Shown: piece by piece, positions 7,601 to 14,424 of the stretch
Position numbering within the stretch: the stretch's first letter is position 1
Layout: each line of letters begins with the position of its first letter
NCBI GenBank assembly: GCA_025201865.1
Contig: MU602774.1
Span: forward strand, 9,443 to 31,369
Length of the DNA: 21,927 nucleotides
Direction: 5' to 3'
Source: Ramicandelaber brevisporus
Taxonomy: Eukaryota; Kickxellomycota; Ramicandelaberales; Ramicandelaberaceae
Position numbers and translations under genes: made by a program
The notes under the pieces: generated by a model
The model's database searches: none
Told to the model about the DNA's origin: nothing
Seen by the model: the letters and a program-made list of their open reading frames with translations, nothing else

Positions 7601-8603
7601 ACTGGATAGAGCAAAGGCAATGGAAAATGTGCATAACATGATGAGTAAATACCATTTGGAGTTGGTCGCTTCAATATCTAGCTCAATGGAATTCATCCAA
7701 TCAACAGCCAAGCTGGAACTGACAAAGAAATTGCAAGAGCAGCGTAATTCTGACTTGATGGCTGCATCTGAAGCCTTCAAGCAAGCTGAAGCTGAATTAA
7801 ATGAAGCCAAGGAGACTCTACAGCAAGCCCGCAGAGAGGCAAAGGAAATTACAGATGGCTTCTCGGCTGAGCTCTTGGCCCGTTTGCATGACTTTGAGCC
7901 AAACAAGTCTCTCACTGAATTAGAGGCATTGTGCGACAGTGTGGCTGCCAAATTGCAACTCACCTACCAAGGCAGTGCTGCCGTGGTTGAGCAGTACTAT
8001 GCACGCCAAAGGGTTATTGAAGAGAAACAAGCAGCCATTGAACAGCGCACTGCCGCGCTGGATGGTTTGCGTGTACAGATGACTGACATTCGCAACCGCT
8101 GGGAACCCCGTCTCGAGGGTCTCGTCAAGTCAATCAGTCGTTTCTACAGCGAGCTGTTCAAGGGTGTCGGCTGTGCTGGTGAAGTTGCCATCGAGAAGCA
8201 CGATGATTTCGACAAGTGGGGCATCAACATTTTGGTCAAGTTCCGCGACAATGAGCGTCTGCAGAAGCTCACAGCCCAGCGCCAGAGTGGTGGTGAGCGT
8301 TCAGTCTCCACTATTGTGTACTTGACTGCCCTCCAGCGTCTCAGATCAAACACTCCATTCCGCATTGTCGATGAAATCAATCAAGGTATGGATGAGCGCA
8401 ATGAGCGTTTGATCCATGCACAGCTGGTGAAGGTTGCCAATCAGATCAGCTCGCCGCAGTACTTTTTGATTACTCCGAAGCTGCTCCCGAATCTGCCGTA
8501 TCACAAGTTGATGAAGGTGCTCTGTGTTTACAATGGAGATTGGCAGCCTGAGCAGTTCCCAATTCACAGCTATATCGAAGCTGCTCTTGAACAGCAGAAT
8601 TAA
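4608..8603 (+). CDS. SMC5: SMC5, structural maintenance of chromosomes protein 5
   Basis: ATPase arm of the SMC5/6 complex, which acts in recombinational repair, replication-fork stability and silencing of extrachromosomal DNA. The ATG at 4608 gives 1331 residues. Residues 1-255 are an unusually long disordered tail with ten Gln (56-65), an Asp run (about 84-89), eight Thr (167-174) and an acidic block (206-222). The head starts at IVRIAIKNFLTYYQVEFYPG (257-276), with Walker A GPNGTGKS (284-291). Long coiled coils flank a hinge (about 690-860). The C-terminal head has ABC signature QSGGERS (1226-1232) and Walker B FRIVDEINQGMD with Asp1255-Glu1256. The order, 'TGKSSIVCAI' after Walker A and 'DEINQGMD' are SMC5-specific, ruling out SMC6. 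The hinge carries a perfect 26-residue tandem duplication (699-724 and 725-750). Arg codon use switches from mostly AGA in the coiled-coil part to CGT/CGC near the 3' end. The coding region has no intron. Confidence 0.95.
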   Translation: MTGHQQQRHYDENNKLKMKVEPQFGGGRAHTIKAEPVNPNRSNSFNNDPLSTIDEQQQQQQQQQQYNASGNKRQREWSPDVDTDSDDDDETAAVLPPSKQRRNIDRNNSTSTMVSPPDSRIEYMNGVIEPPNVFANGHIQQFTSTPPSDETVSATIATATASATSATTTTTTTTSADGGRGVARMQQPKSLHALADDSGSEYGNDIPDALDESDEGEEEDGDLNDTMDIHADAVLVDNAAQVLGNYRDYSQHRNGSIVRIAIKNFLTYYQVEFYPGPRLNMVVGPNGTGKSSIVCAIALGLGGAPNILGRAKEISEFVKTGENKAHIELEVMIRRKNPHSENGPDLMKTCVIRRSFTRDGNQSNWKIDGKHATMRQATDLMKKLGVQLDNLCQFLPQDRVSEFAQMTPPQLLRETQRAVGDDNMTNDHDNLIKMRSDERTLVQQLATEQEQVDSLIKRNERLKEEVERFNERKRLEETYQLLQARVPMAKAVEATIAVNQAKAVRKDAHERFLATKRAHEPAIKMVERVESEVRSLKQNRDQSVNRCQQVNGKISERIEGVKLLEEKNESISLQIDAVHRDADQRKETLANRKRAVDDLKRQMQEGAPDLSALPGIESQMHDVQATINANQRIINEKEGDLRSISHDAQRNTLSMSRLMNQLRDIEDVNNQRLEALKSFNIDTYQAVLWLRQNGDLFEKTVYEPPGLSVNPRDSKLADVIEAGMKTVYEPPGLSVNPRDSKLADVIEAGMKADSQKMFICQTHNDYRTFTHHVIDTRKWRVNVTESSGKSLNSIRNAPEMIPVETIRQLGFDGYLIDMFEAPEVVKVYLCESNFLHSVPYSSRRIDSARVDSLKKIRAYFVMDTKFYITFSKYGRKSAIVDTSSVNRAKLLVGSVDVDRRELLVQQMDECRGREEELTRQVSQIEQGLIQYRVAVRDAKQNLSELSARRADINKSKVAFQQLQRRYETQLNEYERLRQQPVNSKQTIKKLQDSIKKLTLDRAKAMENVHNMMSKYHLELVASISSSMEFIQSTAKLELTKKLQEQRNSDLMAASEAFKQAEAELNEAKETLQQARREAKEITDGFSAELLARLHDFEPNKSLTELEALCDSVAAKLQLTYQGSAAVVEQYYARQRVIEEKQAAIEQRTAALDGLRVQMTDIRNRWEPRLEGLVKSISRFYSELFKGVGCAGEVAIEKHDDFDKWGINILVKFRDNERLQKLTAQRQSGGERSVSTIVYLTALQRLRSNTPFRIVDEINQGMDERNERLIHAQLVKVANQISSPQYFLITPKLLPNLPYHKLMKVLCVYNGDWQPEQFPIHSYIEAALEQQN
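6702..6857 (+). repeat. Perfect 78-bp in-frame tandem duplication in the SMC5 hinge
   Basis: Bases 6702-6779 and 6780-6857 are identical at all 78 positions, and each encodes the same 26 residues starting KTVYEPPGLS and ending VIEAGM. The next codon again encodes Lys. Only one copy is expected from the family: in SMC5 proteins the 'F--RV-EP--L-IN--D' strand is followed directly by the 'AFVF' strand, here KMFICQ after the second copy. Zero synonymous differences mean the event is very recent or is an assembly error. Confidence 0.95.
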
Positions 8604-9104
8604 ACCAAATCCACTAAAAAAAAAGCACTATTCATCTATCCTTACATCACCACTTAATATATTCACTCACTTTATCCCCTCATCTTTTATGCATAATAAT
8701 TGTTGTTGTTTGTTTATTTTTATTGGTTTTAATGCTTTTAACTATTCATCCACTCTTTGTCATTAATAATTCATTCGAATATTCCGCAGCGAGATTAATA
8801 TCTGCGGAATGTATGTGGCCCCCAAATATATGCTGCGGTTCTCGGCTTTTGATTAGCAAAGCGGATAGAGAGTAGCTTCGGTATTTTTTTATAAGTCTCC
8901 GCGACTCGCACACTTTGGCGACTTGCCACACAAAAACACTCGAACCTGCATCCGCCTCCTTTCACTCGCTCACTCGCTCACTCTCTATCTCTTGATCAAT
9001 CGACGTCACACACTCACTCTCTATTGACACAGCATCCTTTTTATCCACACAGCAGAAGCACAAACAAAAAGTAGCAACTAGTATCACTGACCTCTAATTT
9101 ACTA
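8604..9104. promoter_or_regulatory. SMC5-MFS intergenic region
   Basis: About 500 bp with no supported gene. An A-run follows the SMC5 stop (about 8617-8625), then a T-rich stretch (8698-8740). A 9-bp perfect inverted repeat, attccgcag/ctgcggaat, lies at 8781-8810 with a related tgctgcggt at 8831-8839. A CT/CACTCGCT-rich block (about 8961-9020) and an A/C-rich leader precede the MFS ATG. The inverted repeat is a reasonable candidate upstream regulatory site for the transporter; no TATA box is evident. Confidence 0.45.
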
Positions 9105-10685
9105 ATGACGAGCAAGGAGCTAGGCAACGGCCGCCCTCGATCCTCTCTCGAGCCTAGCCATTCCAGCATTGTCGCCCCTAATGAATCTGATAATGCAGGC
9201 GGCGTATGGAACACTTTCAAGCGGCTTCGCAAAACACCTCTGGCTGTTGCGATTGTGGTCGGATTTGCGGGTTTCGTTGATGCCGCATCTTACGGCTTGT
9301 GCGTCCCCGTGCTGCCCAGCATTCTGGCAGAGATGAAGCGCACTGACAACACCTCGAATGGCGTGCTCTACGCTCTCTTCTCACTTGCCATGCTTATTGC
9401 CGCCCCTGTGTTTGGCATCATTTCCGATCGACTACGTACTCGCAAGTACCCGATTGCGTTTGGTCTGGTTGCACTGGCGCTGAGTACCGTTCTGTTGATC
9501 TTTGCGAAAAAGTACTGGCACTTGGTGGTGGCGCGACTGGCACAGGGTGCGAGCGCGGGTGCGACCTGGGCGGTTGGATTAGGGTATGTGGCTGATGTGT
9601 ATCATCATAGCGAACATGGCAAGATGATGGGAAGTGTGTTTGGGGCAAATGTGGTGGGTATGCTGGCTGGACCGCCGCTTGGCGGAGTGCTGTTTGAGCA
9701 TGGCGGCGGCAGAAAAGGACCATTCCTGCTGGGCGTGGCTCTGGTTGTAGTAGACTTGATTATGGTGTTGTTGCTGGCGGACACCAAATACATACAGCGA
9801 GCTCCTCTTCCGGCAGCAAAAGCGACTGCCAGCGAGGAAGACATTGAGGAGAAGACACCGTCTGTCAAAGAAGACACTCAGTCGGTTCAAGAACAAGCGA
9901 AATCACCAACAGAGAACAATGATGCCACTGATACTCGCGACGAGGATGCCATTTCTCCACAATCTGAAGAAGCCACGCCTGCTCCACCGCCCACTGATGG
10001 CACTGAAGCTGACAACAAGAAGCCACCAGTTTCAATGTTCGGCCTGCTTAAAGACGGCCGAGTTCGAGCTGGTTTGCTCAGCATGCTCATTGTCAACGGG
10101 GCCATCTCCACAATGGACGTTGCTCTCCCAATCCACCTCGAGAAGCGGTTCCGGCTGTCTTCATCGGCCGTCGGCGGTGTCTACGCCGCTCTGGTTATTT
10201 CGCATGCAATCTTCGCTCCAGCCGTTGGTTATATTTGCGACAAGCAGCTCATTCCAAACATGATAATTGCGTCATTCGGCATCGTTGGCATGGCCATCGT
10301 CGGTCTCTTCCTCGCTGTTCCGTACAGCCTTGCTGCCGAAATCGTCATCATGGTTCTGGTGGGTATGATTGGCGCTACCAGTATAGTTCCAGCACTGCCG
10401 GAGCTGTCTGGACGAGTGGACGCTCTTGGAGGAGGAGCCTATTCAAGCATGTTTGCGCTGACAAATGTGGCCGTTGGCATTGGAACTCTGGTGTGTCCGA
10501 TCATTGTCACGGCAATTACAGATAAGACAAAGAGCTTGCTGAAAGCGCTGGGTGTGCTGGCAGCGATCATGTTCATTTCAGTGCCGTACATTGTGTATTT
10601 CCCGGTCAAGGAATGGCTGCGCAAAAGGCGTCATCAGCGCATTGGACAGCAGGGTGAAGAAGAGGAAGAAGAACAAGAACAATAA
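9105..10685 (+). CDS. MFS transporter, DHA1 (drug:H+ antiporter / VMAT-like) family
   Basis: Probable proton-coupled exporter in the plasma or vacuolar membrane; the substrate cannot be read from sequence. The 526 residues form two sets of six membrane segments. The first set runs from TPLAVAIVVGFAGFVDAASY (44-63, with Asp59 in TM1) to VALVVVDLIMVLLLAD (211-226). A hydrophilic acidic loop of about 95 residues (227-320) separates it from the second set (about 321-500). Motif A, GIISDRLRTRK, is at 104-114 between TM2 and TM3. The antiporter motif C in TM5 is GANVVGMLAGPPLGG (180-194). Motif C and the TM1 Asp point to the DHA1 group that includes SLC18/VMAT-like fungal transporters. N- and C-termini are cytosolic, and the C-terminus ends in a Glu-rich tail. 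Start ATG 9105 is the first ATG in frame. No intron. Confidence 0.88.
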   Translation: MTSKELGNGRPRSSLEPSHSSIVAPNESDNAGGVWNTFKRLRKTPLAVAIVVGFAGFVDAASYGLCVPVLPSILAEMKRTDNTSNGVLYALFSLAMLIAAPVFGIISDRLRTRKYPIAFGLVALALSTVLLIFAKKYWHLVVARLAQGASAGATWAVGLGYVADVYHHSEHGKMMGSVFGANVVGMLAGPPLGGVLFEHGGGRKGPFLLGVALVVVDLIMVLLLADTKYIQRAPLPAAKATASEEDIEEKTPSVKEDTQSVQEQAKSPTENNDATDTRDEDAISPQSEEATPAPPPTDGTEADNKKPPVSMFGLLKDGRVRAGLLSMLIVNGAISTMDVALPIHLEKRFRLSSSAVGGVYAALVISHAIFAPAVGYICDKQLIPNMIIASFGIVGMAIVGLFLAVPYSLAAEIVIMVLVGMIGATSIVPALPELSGRVDALGGGAYSSMFALTNVAVGIGTLVCPIIVTAITDKTKSLLKALGVLAAIMFISVPYIVYFPVKEWLRKRRHQRIGQQGEEEEEEQEQ

Positions 10686-10842
10686 GAGGCACGGAATGTG
10701 TGGGGTGGATGCTAATCGATTCTCTAACTTCTGTTTCCAACTTTTGTTTTTTTTGCATTTTTTTTTTTTGAAATCTAACACCACACAACACAACACGACA
10801 CAGCACGAACACGACAGCAACGCAACTTTTGTAGACGCAAAG

Positions 10843-12421
10843 ATGGCCAAAGACTGGGCGAAATGTATGTTTGAAGCTGCAGCGAGCAGACGGTGGAACA
10901 ACAGCCGAGTGTGGGCTATGTACTCGAAAGCTTGCGGCCTTCGGTCGAGTTCAGATGTCGACAACGCGGTTGATTTGCGACTTCCCCATGATGACGCGTC
11001 AGCCCTACCATAAACTGGACAACTACAACCAGGTTACCTATGACGAAGACATCGACTAGTACGGGTAAACTGACATTGATACTCTGTTGTGTATGCTCTT
11101 TGATGCCTACTTTACTTGATATGATATGATTTGACTCTAACCAGACGACAAGAAGGTTAAGCTCGATGACGACGTTGAGGACACGACAAAGCCACTCGAT
11201 GAATCTGACATTGCATTGATCAAGGCATACGGCGAAGGTCCATACACGGGCGACCTCAAACAGATTGAAGAGTCGATTGCGGCATTGCAAAAGTCGATTG
11301 ACGAAAAGGTGGGCATTCGCGAACTCGACACTGGTTTGGCAGCGCCGAGTCAATGGGACATGCCAGGCGATCGCAAACGCATGTCTGAAGACCACGCATT
11401 GATGGTTGCTCGCTGCAACAAGATCATTGGCGAGCCGCCGCAGGCCAAGTACATGATTGAGATTGCCAACCACGGCAAGTTTGTGGTTGACTTGGGCCAG
11501 CGTGTCGCTCCAACTGACATTGAAGAGAGCATGCGAGTTGGTATCGAGCGCAACAAGTACCAGATTATGATTCCGCTGCCTCCGCGTATCGATGCCAATG
11601 TCACCATGATGCAGCTCGAAGAAAAGCCCGATGTGACTTACTCCGACATTGGTGGATGCAAAGATGCCATTGAGAAGATTCGCGAAGTTGTTGAAACTCC
11701 ATTGTTGGAACCAGAGCGCTTCATTAACCTTGGTATCGACCCGCCAAAGGGTGTTTTGCTCTATGGACCACCCGGAACTGGTAAGACGCTCTGCGCTCGT
11801 GCCGTCGCTAATCGTACCGACGCGGCGTTTATCCGTGTCATTGGCTCGGAGCTCGTGCAGCGTTACACGGGTGAGGGTGGCCGATTGGTTCGAGAGCTGT
11901 TCCAAATGGCACGTTCCAAGAAGGCTTGCATCATCTTCTTTGACGAAATTGACGCCATCGGCGGCGCTCGTTCTTCGGACGGCTCAGGAGATGACCACGA
12001 AGTGCAGCGTACCATGCTGGAGCTGATTAACCAGCTGGATGGTTTCGATTCTCGTGGCAACATTAAGGTGCTGATGGCCACCAACCGTCCTGACACTCTT
12101 GATCCGGCATTGATGCGTCCAGGTCGTCTCGATCGTAAGATTGAGTTTTCATTGCCTGACTTGGAGGGCCGCACTCACATCTTGAAGATCCACGCTCGCA
12201 GCATGAGCGTTGAGCGCAACATCCGATACGAACTCCTTGCTCGTCTCTGCCCCAATAGCACTGGCGCTGATTTGCGAAGTGTGTGCACAGAAGCCGGCAT
12301 GTTTGCGATTCGCGCGCGGAGAAAGGTGGCGACTGAGAAGGACTTCATGGATGCAGTCAACAAGGTCATCAAGGGCTACGCCAAGTTCAGCTCCACACCA
12401 AAATACATGAACTATAACTAG
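10843..12421 (+). CDS. RPT1: 26S proteasome regulatory ATPase Rpt1 (PSMC2), two exons
   Basis: AAA+ subunit of the proteasome base ring that unfolds and threads ubiquitinated substrates. Coding exons are 10843-10864 and 11145-12421, giving 432 residues (human 433). Exon 1 encodes MAKDWAK plus the first base of Tyr8; after splicing the N-terminus reads [17 protein letters not shown], matching the 'WEKY' start of yeast Rpt1. Exon 2 carries a coiled coil and OB domain (about 36-150), Walker A GPPGTGKT (215-222), Walker B FFDEID with Asp274-Glu275, and the near-invariant [20 protein letters not shown] stretch with arginine fingers. It ends YMNYN, the normal Rpt1 ending without the HbYX gate-opening motif of Rpt2/3/5. 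Pore loop 1 reads RYTGEGG (Tyr248-Thr249-Gly250) instead of the usual KYVGEGA. The open frame alone would start at a TTG inside exon 2, which lacks the N-terminus. Confidence 0.95.
10865..11144 (+). other. Spliceosomal intron 1 of RPT1 (280 nt)
   Basis: The donor is GTATGT, directly after aaat; the acceptor is ctctaaccag followed by acgac. Splicing joins t and ac into a Tyr codon and restores the Rpt1 N-terminus in frame. The intron interrupts codon 8 after its first base. The region is not coding in the RPT1 frame, and an ORF running through it (to a stop at 11057) is incidental. Confidence 0.88.
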
Positions 12422-12564
12422 AGGTTTGTTTTAATTAAACATGGTAATTGAAAGAGTACTTTGATGCTGGCTATGTAGACTACTAATATAACTTGAGTTA
12501 TTTGAGATTTGTTTTCTCCTCAAAGCACACTCCTCGAAAATAATAACAATAGCAACAGTAGCAG
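12422..12564. promoter_or_regulatory. RPT1 3' end and F-box gene leader
   Basis: The 143-bp spacer ends with a leader (about 12510-12564) containing ttctcctc, actcctcgaaaa, an aacaatagcaacag tract and tagcagatgag. The same elements in the same order precede the paralogous F-box gene at 21563, so the leader/promoter was duplicated or conserved with the gene. Function is inferred from this conservation. Confidence 0.5.
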
Positions 12565-14142
12565 ATGAGCACCACGATGAGCTGCTTCCGGCTGTTTGAT
12601 CTGCCACTAGATCTCCTCGAACTCTTGACGCTCTATTTTGAAGGCAAAGAAGCCGTCAAACTGCTCACAGTCTCCAGCAACTTCCACGAGGTATTTGCTC
12701 GCAGTGTCTGGCACACAATTACTCATAGAACCATCGATGTCGCTGAACCCATCCGCAGCAGTGCCTACGCTCGCTATGGACATCTAGTGCGCTCAATTGA
12801 CCTACTCAGCGAATTCTATTATAGCTTCGACTCGCATAACTGGGCACAGCTGTTCCCAAACACCACTTCAATAACATTTGACATCTCTTCTGAGATGAAG
12901 AATAGTGACAAGCAGACATTTATGGATGCTATTGCTAATTTGCACGGGCTACGGTCACTGAAGATTAACATAGGCAATACTCGGCCACCTTTTGATTTGG
13001 AAGCATTGGCCAAAACGTTGGTAACTCGCCATGGTGATCCGAGTAAACAGAGTTTGCGAGAGCTGACTATGTTCTTTGACACTGAGGATGAAAACAATGT
13101 GGAGAAGATCTCATGGACAGATTTGAGCTCATGTGTGCAGATACTATCACCGCTTCGTTCATCAATCAAATTGCAAATCGACTTGAGCGGATACCCCGAC
13201 TTGGCGGCTCCAACTCCAGCCCAGATGGATATTCTCAGACCACATCTCATTGGTATTCCAGATTTCACCGAGACAGATAATGAAGATGGATGCAAGGCTC
13301 TCCGCAATCGGCAACTTTTCAGTCCAAGTGGCACTTATGATGATCCACTGGTTTTTAGTCAACTTCATGATCTCTATATTAGTGTTTGCTGTACATCACC
13401 GCTCTTGTTTGACTATTCTGATTTCACACCAGCCAAGTTCCCAGTTATGAGATCGATGCGAATTACTGGAGATGTGTGCAGTCATCAAGCCGAAGATGGT
13501 GCAACTACAGCAATCCAAACGCTGGTTCTCCAAAAATGGCCAGAGCTGAAAGAGCTCGGAGTGTACGGCAGCGGGTTAACCTTCAGCACAGTAGATGAAT
13601 TAATTGAACTCAATCCACAGTTGACAAGTCTCGATATTGGGATTCGTCACAATACCAATGATACTGATAATGTGTTCATGTTTGAGCGCGTAGCTGGCCG
13701 TCTTCCGCATCTCACATTGCTCACTCTACGTAGCGAATCCTCCATCATGGTGGATTCTGACTGGCTTCAAGCAACTAGCTTGGTTGACATCCGTTCATCC
13801 AAGCTGACATCTATTTCAATTAGTGAGACCATGGTGTCACACCGACTCTTTGAGACACTGCTTACTCTGCCCAGCCTGCACGGTTTGGGGCTCTGGTACT
13901 GTGTCTTGGCTGAACCAGAATTGGTCATGAGTGTTTTCAAGAGACATAGAGAGACTGATAAAGAGGATGCTACAGTTGATGTTAGACGTTTTGCTATCAG
14001 CACACCAAGAGTTGATAACAACTGGTCAACCGGGATTGTGTTTGAAATGATTGCCTCATTTACACGTCTCGAGTCATGTAGAATCTATGGTAATGATGCT
14101 CTCAGAAACGCCATCAAAGAGATATACCCCGAACTCTTCTAA
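12565..14142 (+). CDS. F-box / LRR-like protein A
   Basis: Probable substrate adaptor of an SCF ubiquitin ligase; the substrate is unknown. The 525-residue product begins with an F-box-like segment, LFDLPLDLLELLTLYFEG (10-27) to FARSVWHTI (44-52), with the usual 'LP-DLLELL' start and Trp near the end. A family motif ARYGHLVRSIDL follows (about 73-84). The rest has irregular leucine-rich segments, e.g. LTSLDIGIRHNT, LTLLTLRSES and LHGLGLWYCVL, typical of a degenerate LRR solenoid. The C-terminus, AIKEIYPELF, resembles the 17311 gene ending (VLEEFPAVKF), showing common descent over the full length. The N-terminus is nearly identical to the partial gene at 21563. It lies just upstream of a zinc-finger gene on the same strand. 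The F-box is assigned by eye; no specific orthologue is recognised. Confidence 0.75.
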   Translation: MSTTMSCFRLFDLPLDLLELLTLYFEGKEAVKLLTVSSNFHEVFARSVWHTITHRTIDVAEPIRSSAYARYGHLVRSIDLLSEFYYSFDSHNWAQLFPNTTSITFDISSEMKNSDKQTFMDAIANLHGLRSLKINIGNTRPPFDLEALAKTLVTRHGDPSKQSLRELTMFFDTEDENNVEKISWTDLSSCVQILSPLRSSIKLQIDLSGYPDLAAPTPAQMDILRPHLIGIPDFTETDNEDGCKALRNRQLFSPSGTYDDPLVFSQLHDLYISVCCTSPLLFDYSDFTPAKFPVMRSMRITGDVCSHQAEDGATTAIQTLVLQKWPELKELGVYGSGLTFSTVDELIELNPQLTSLDIGIRHNTNDTDNVFMFERVAGRLPHLTLLTLRSESSIMVDSDWLQATSLVDIRSSKLTSISISETMVSHRLFETLLTLPSLHGLGLWYCVLAEPELVMSVFKRHRETDKEDATVDVRRFAISTPRVDNNWSTGIVFEMIASFTRLESCRIYGNDALRNAIKEIYPELF

Positions 14143-14424
14143 TCACTTTATGCTTTATCTATATTTTCCATTTTTCGTAACCATATGTGTAACAAAGAGA
14201 GTGTTTGTTGTCATCTAGTGTTGGTGTGATACAATGTGGATGGATGAAGTCGATTTGATTCGCGTTTGTTTTGTTTGGATTCTCACGAAAGGAGGTGACT
14301 GGTTTGCTCTCTGCAGATCTCAACTACTCGACTGAAGATTGACCAGCAACAGCAACAACAGAAACAACAGAGCAAAAAAGAACAGAACAGCTGATCTACC
14401 CAGCAGACAGTCAGCCAGTCAGCC
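14143..14424. promoter_or_regulatory. Duplicated promoter/leader of zinc-finger gene 1
   Basis: From about 14233 to the ATG, this sequence is repeated in inverse orientation before zinc-finger gene 2 (21162-21336). The best-kept block (14259-14312) reads ttcgcgtttgttttgtttg, then ctcacgaaaggaggtgactg, then gtttgctctct. It is virtually identical to its partner while the CAA-rich part next to the ATG has diverged. Such retention outside codons suggests either recent duplication or a functional control element. Confidence 0.6.

Noticed and set aside
4608-8603. Assignment as SMC6 or RAD50
   Set aside because: The GPNGTGKSSIVCAI and DEINQGMD motifs and hinge pattern are SMC5-specific; RAD50 zinc hook CxxC is absent.
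10552-11059. Reading frames spanning the MFS 3' end and the RPT1 intron
   Set aside because: They overlap exon 1 and the intron in other frames and have no recognisable protein character.
11216-12421. RPT1 starting at TTG 11216 as an N-terminally truncated gene
   Set aside because: A clear upstream exon with good splice sites restores the conserved N-terminus.
14288-14299. aaaggaggtga, a perfect Shine-Dalgarno-like sequence, upstream of zinc-finger gene 1 and copied at gene 2
   Set aside because: The ATG is over 120 bp away and every gene is eukaryotic; it is part of a conserved leader block, not a bacterial ribosome binding site.
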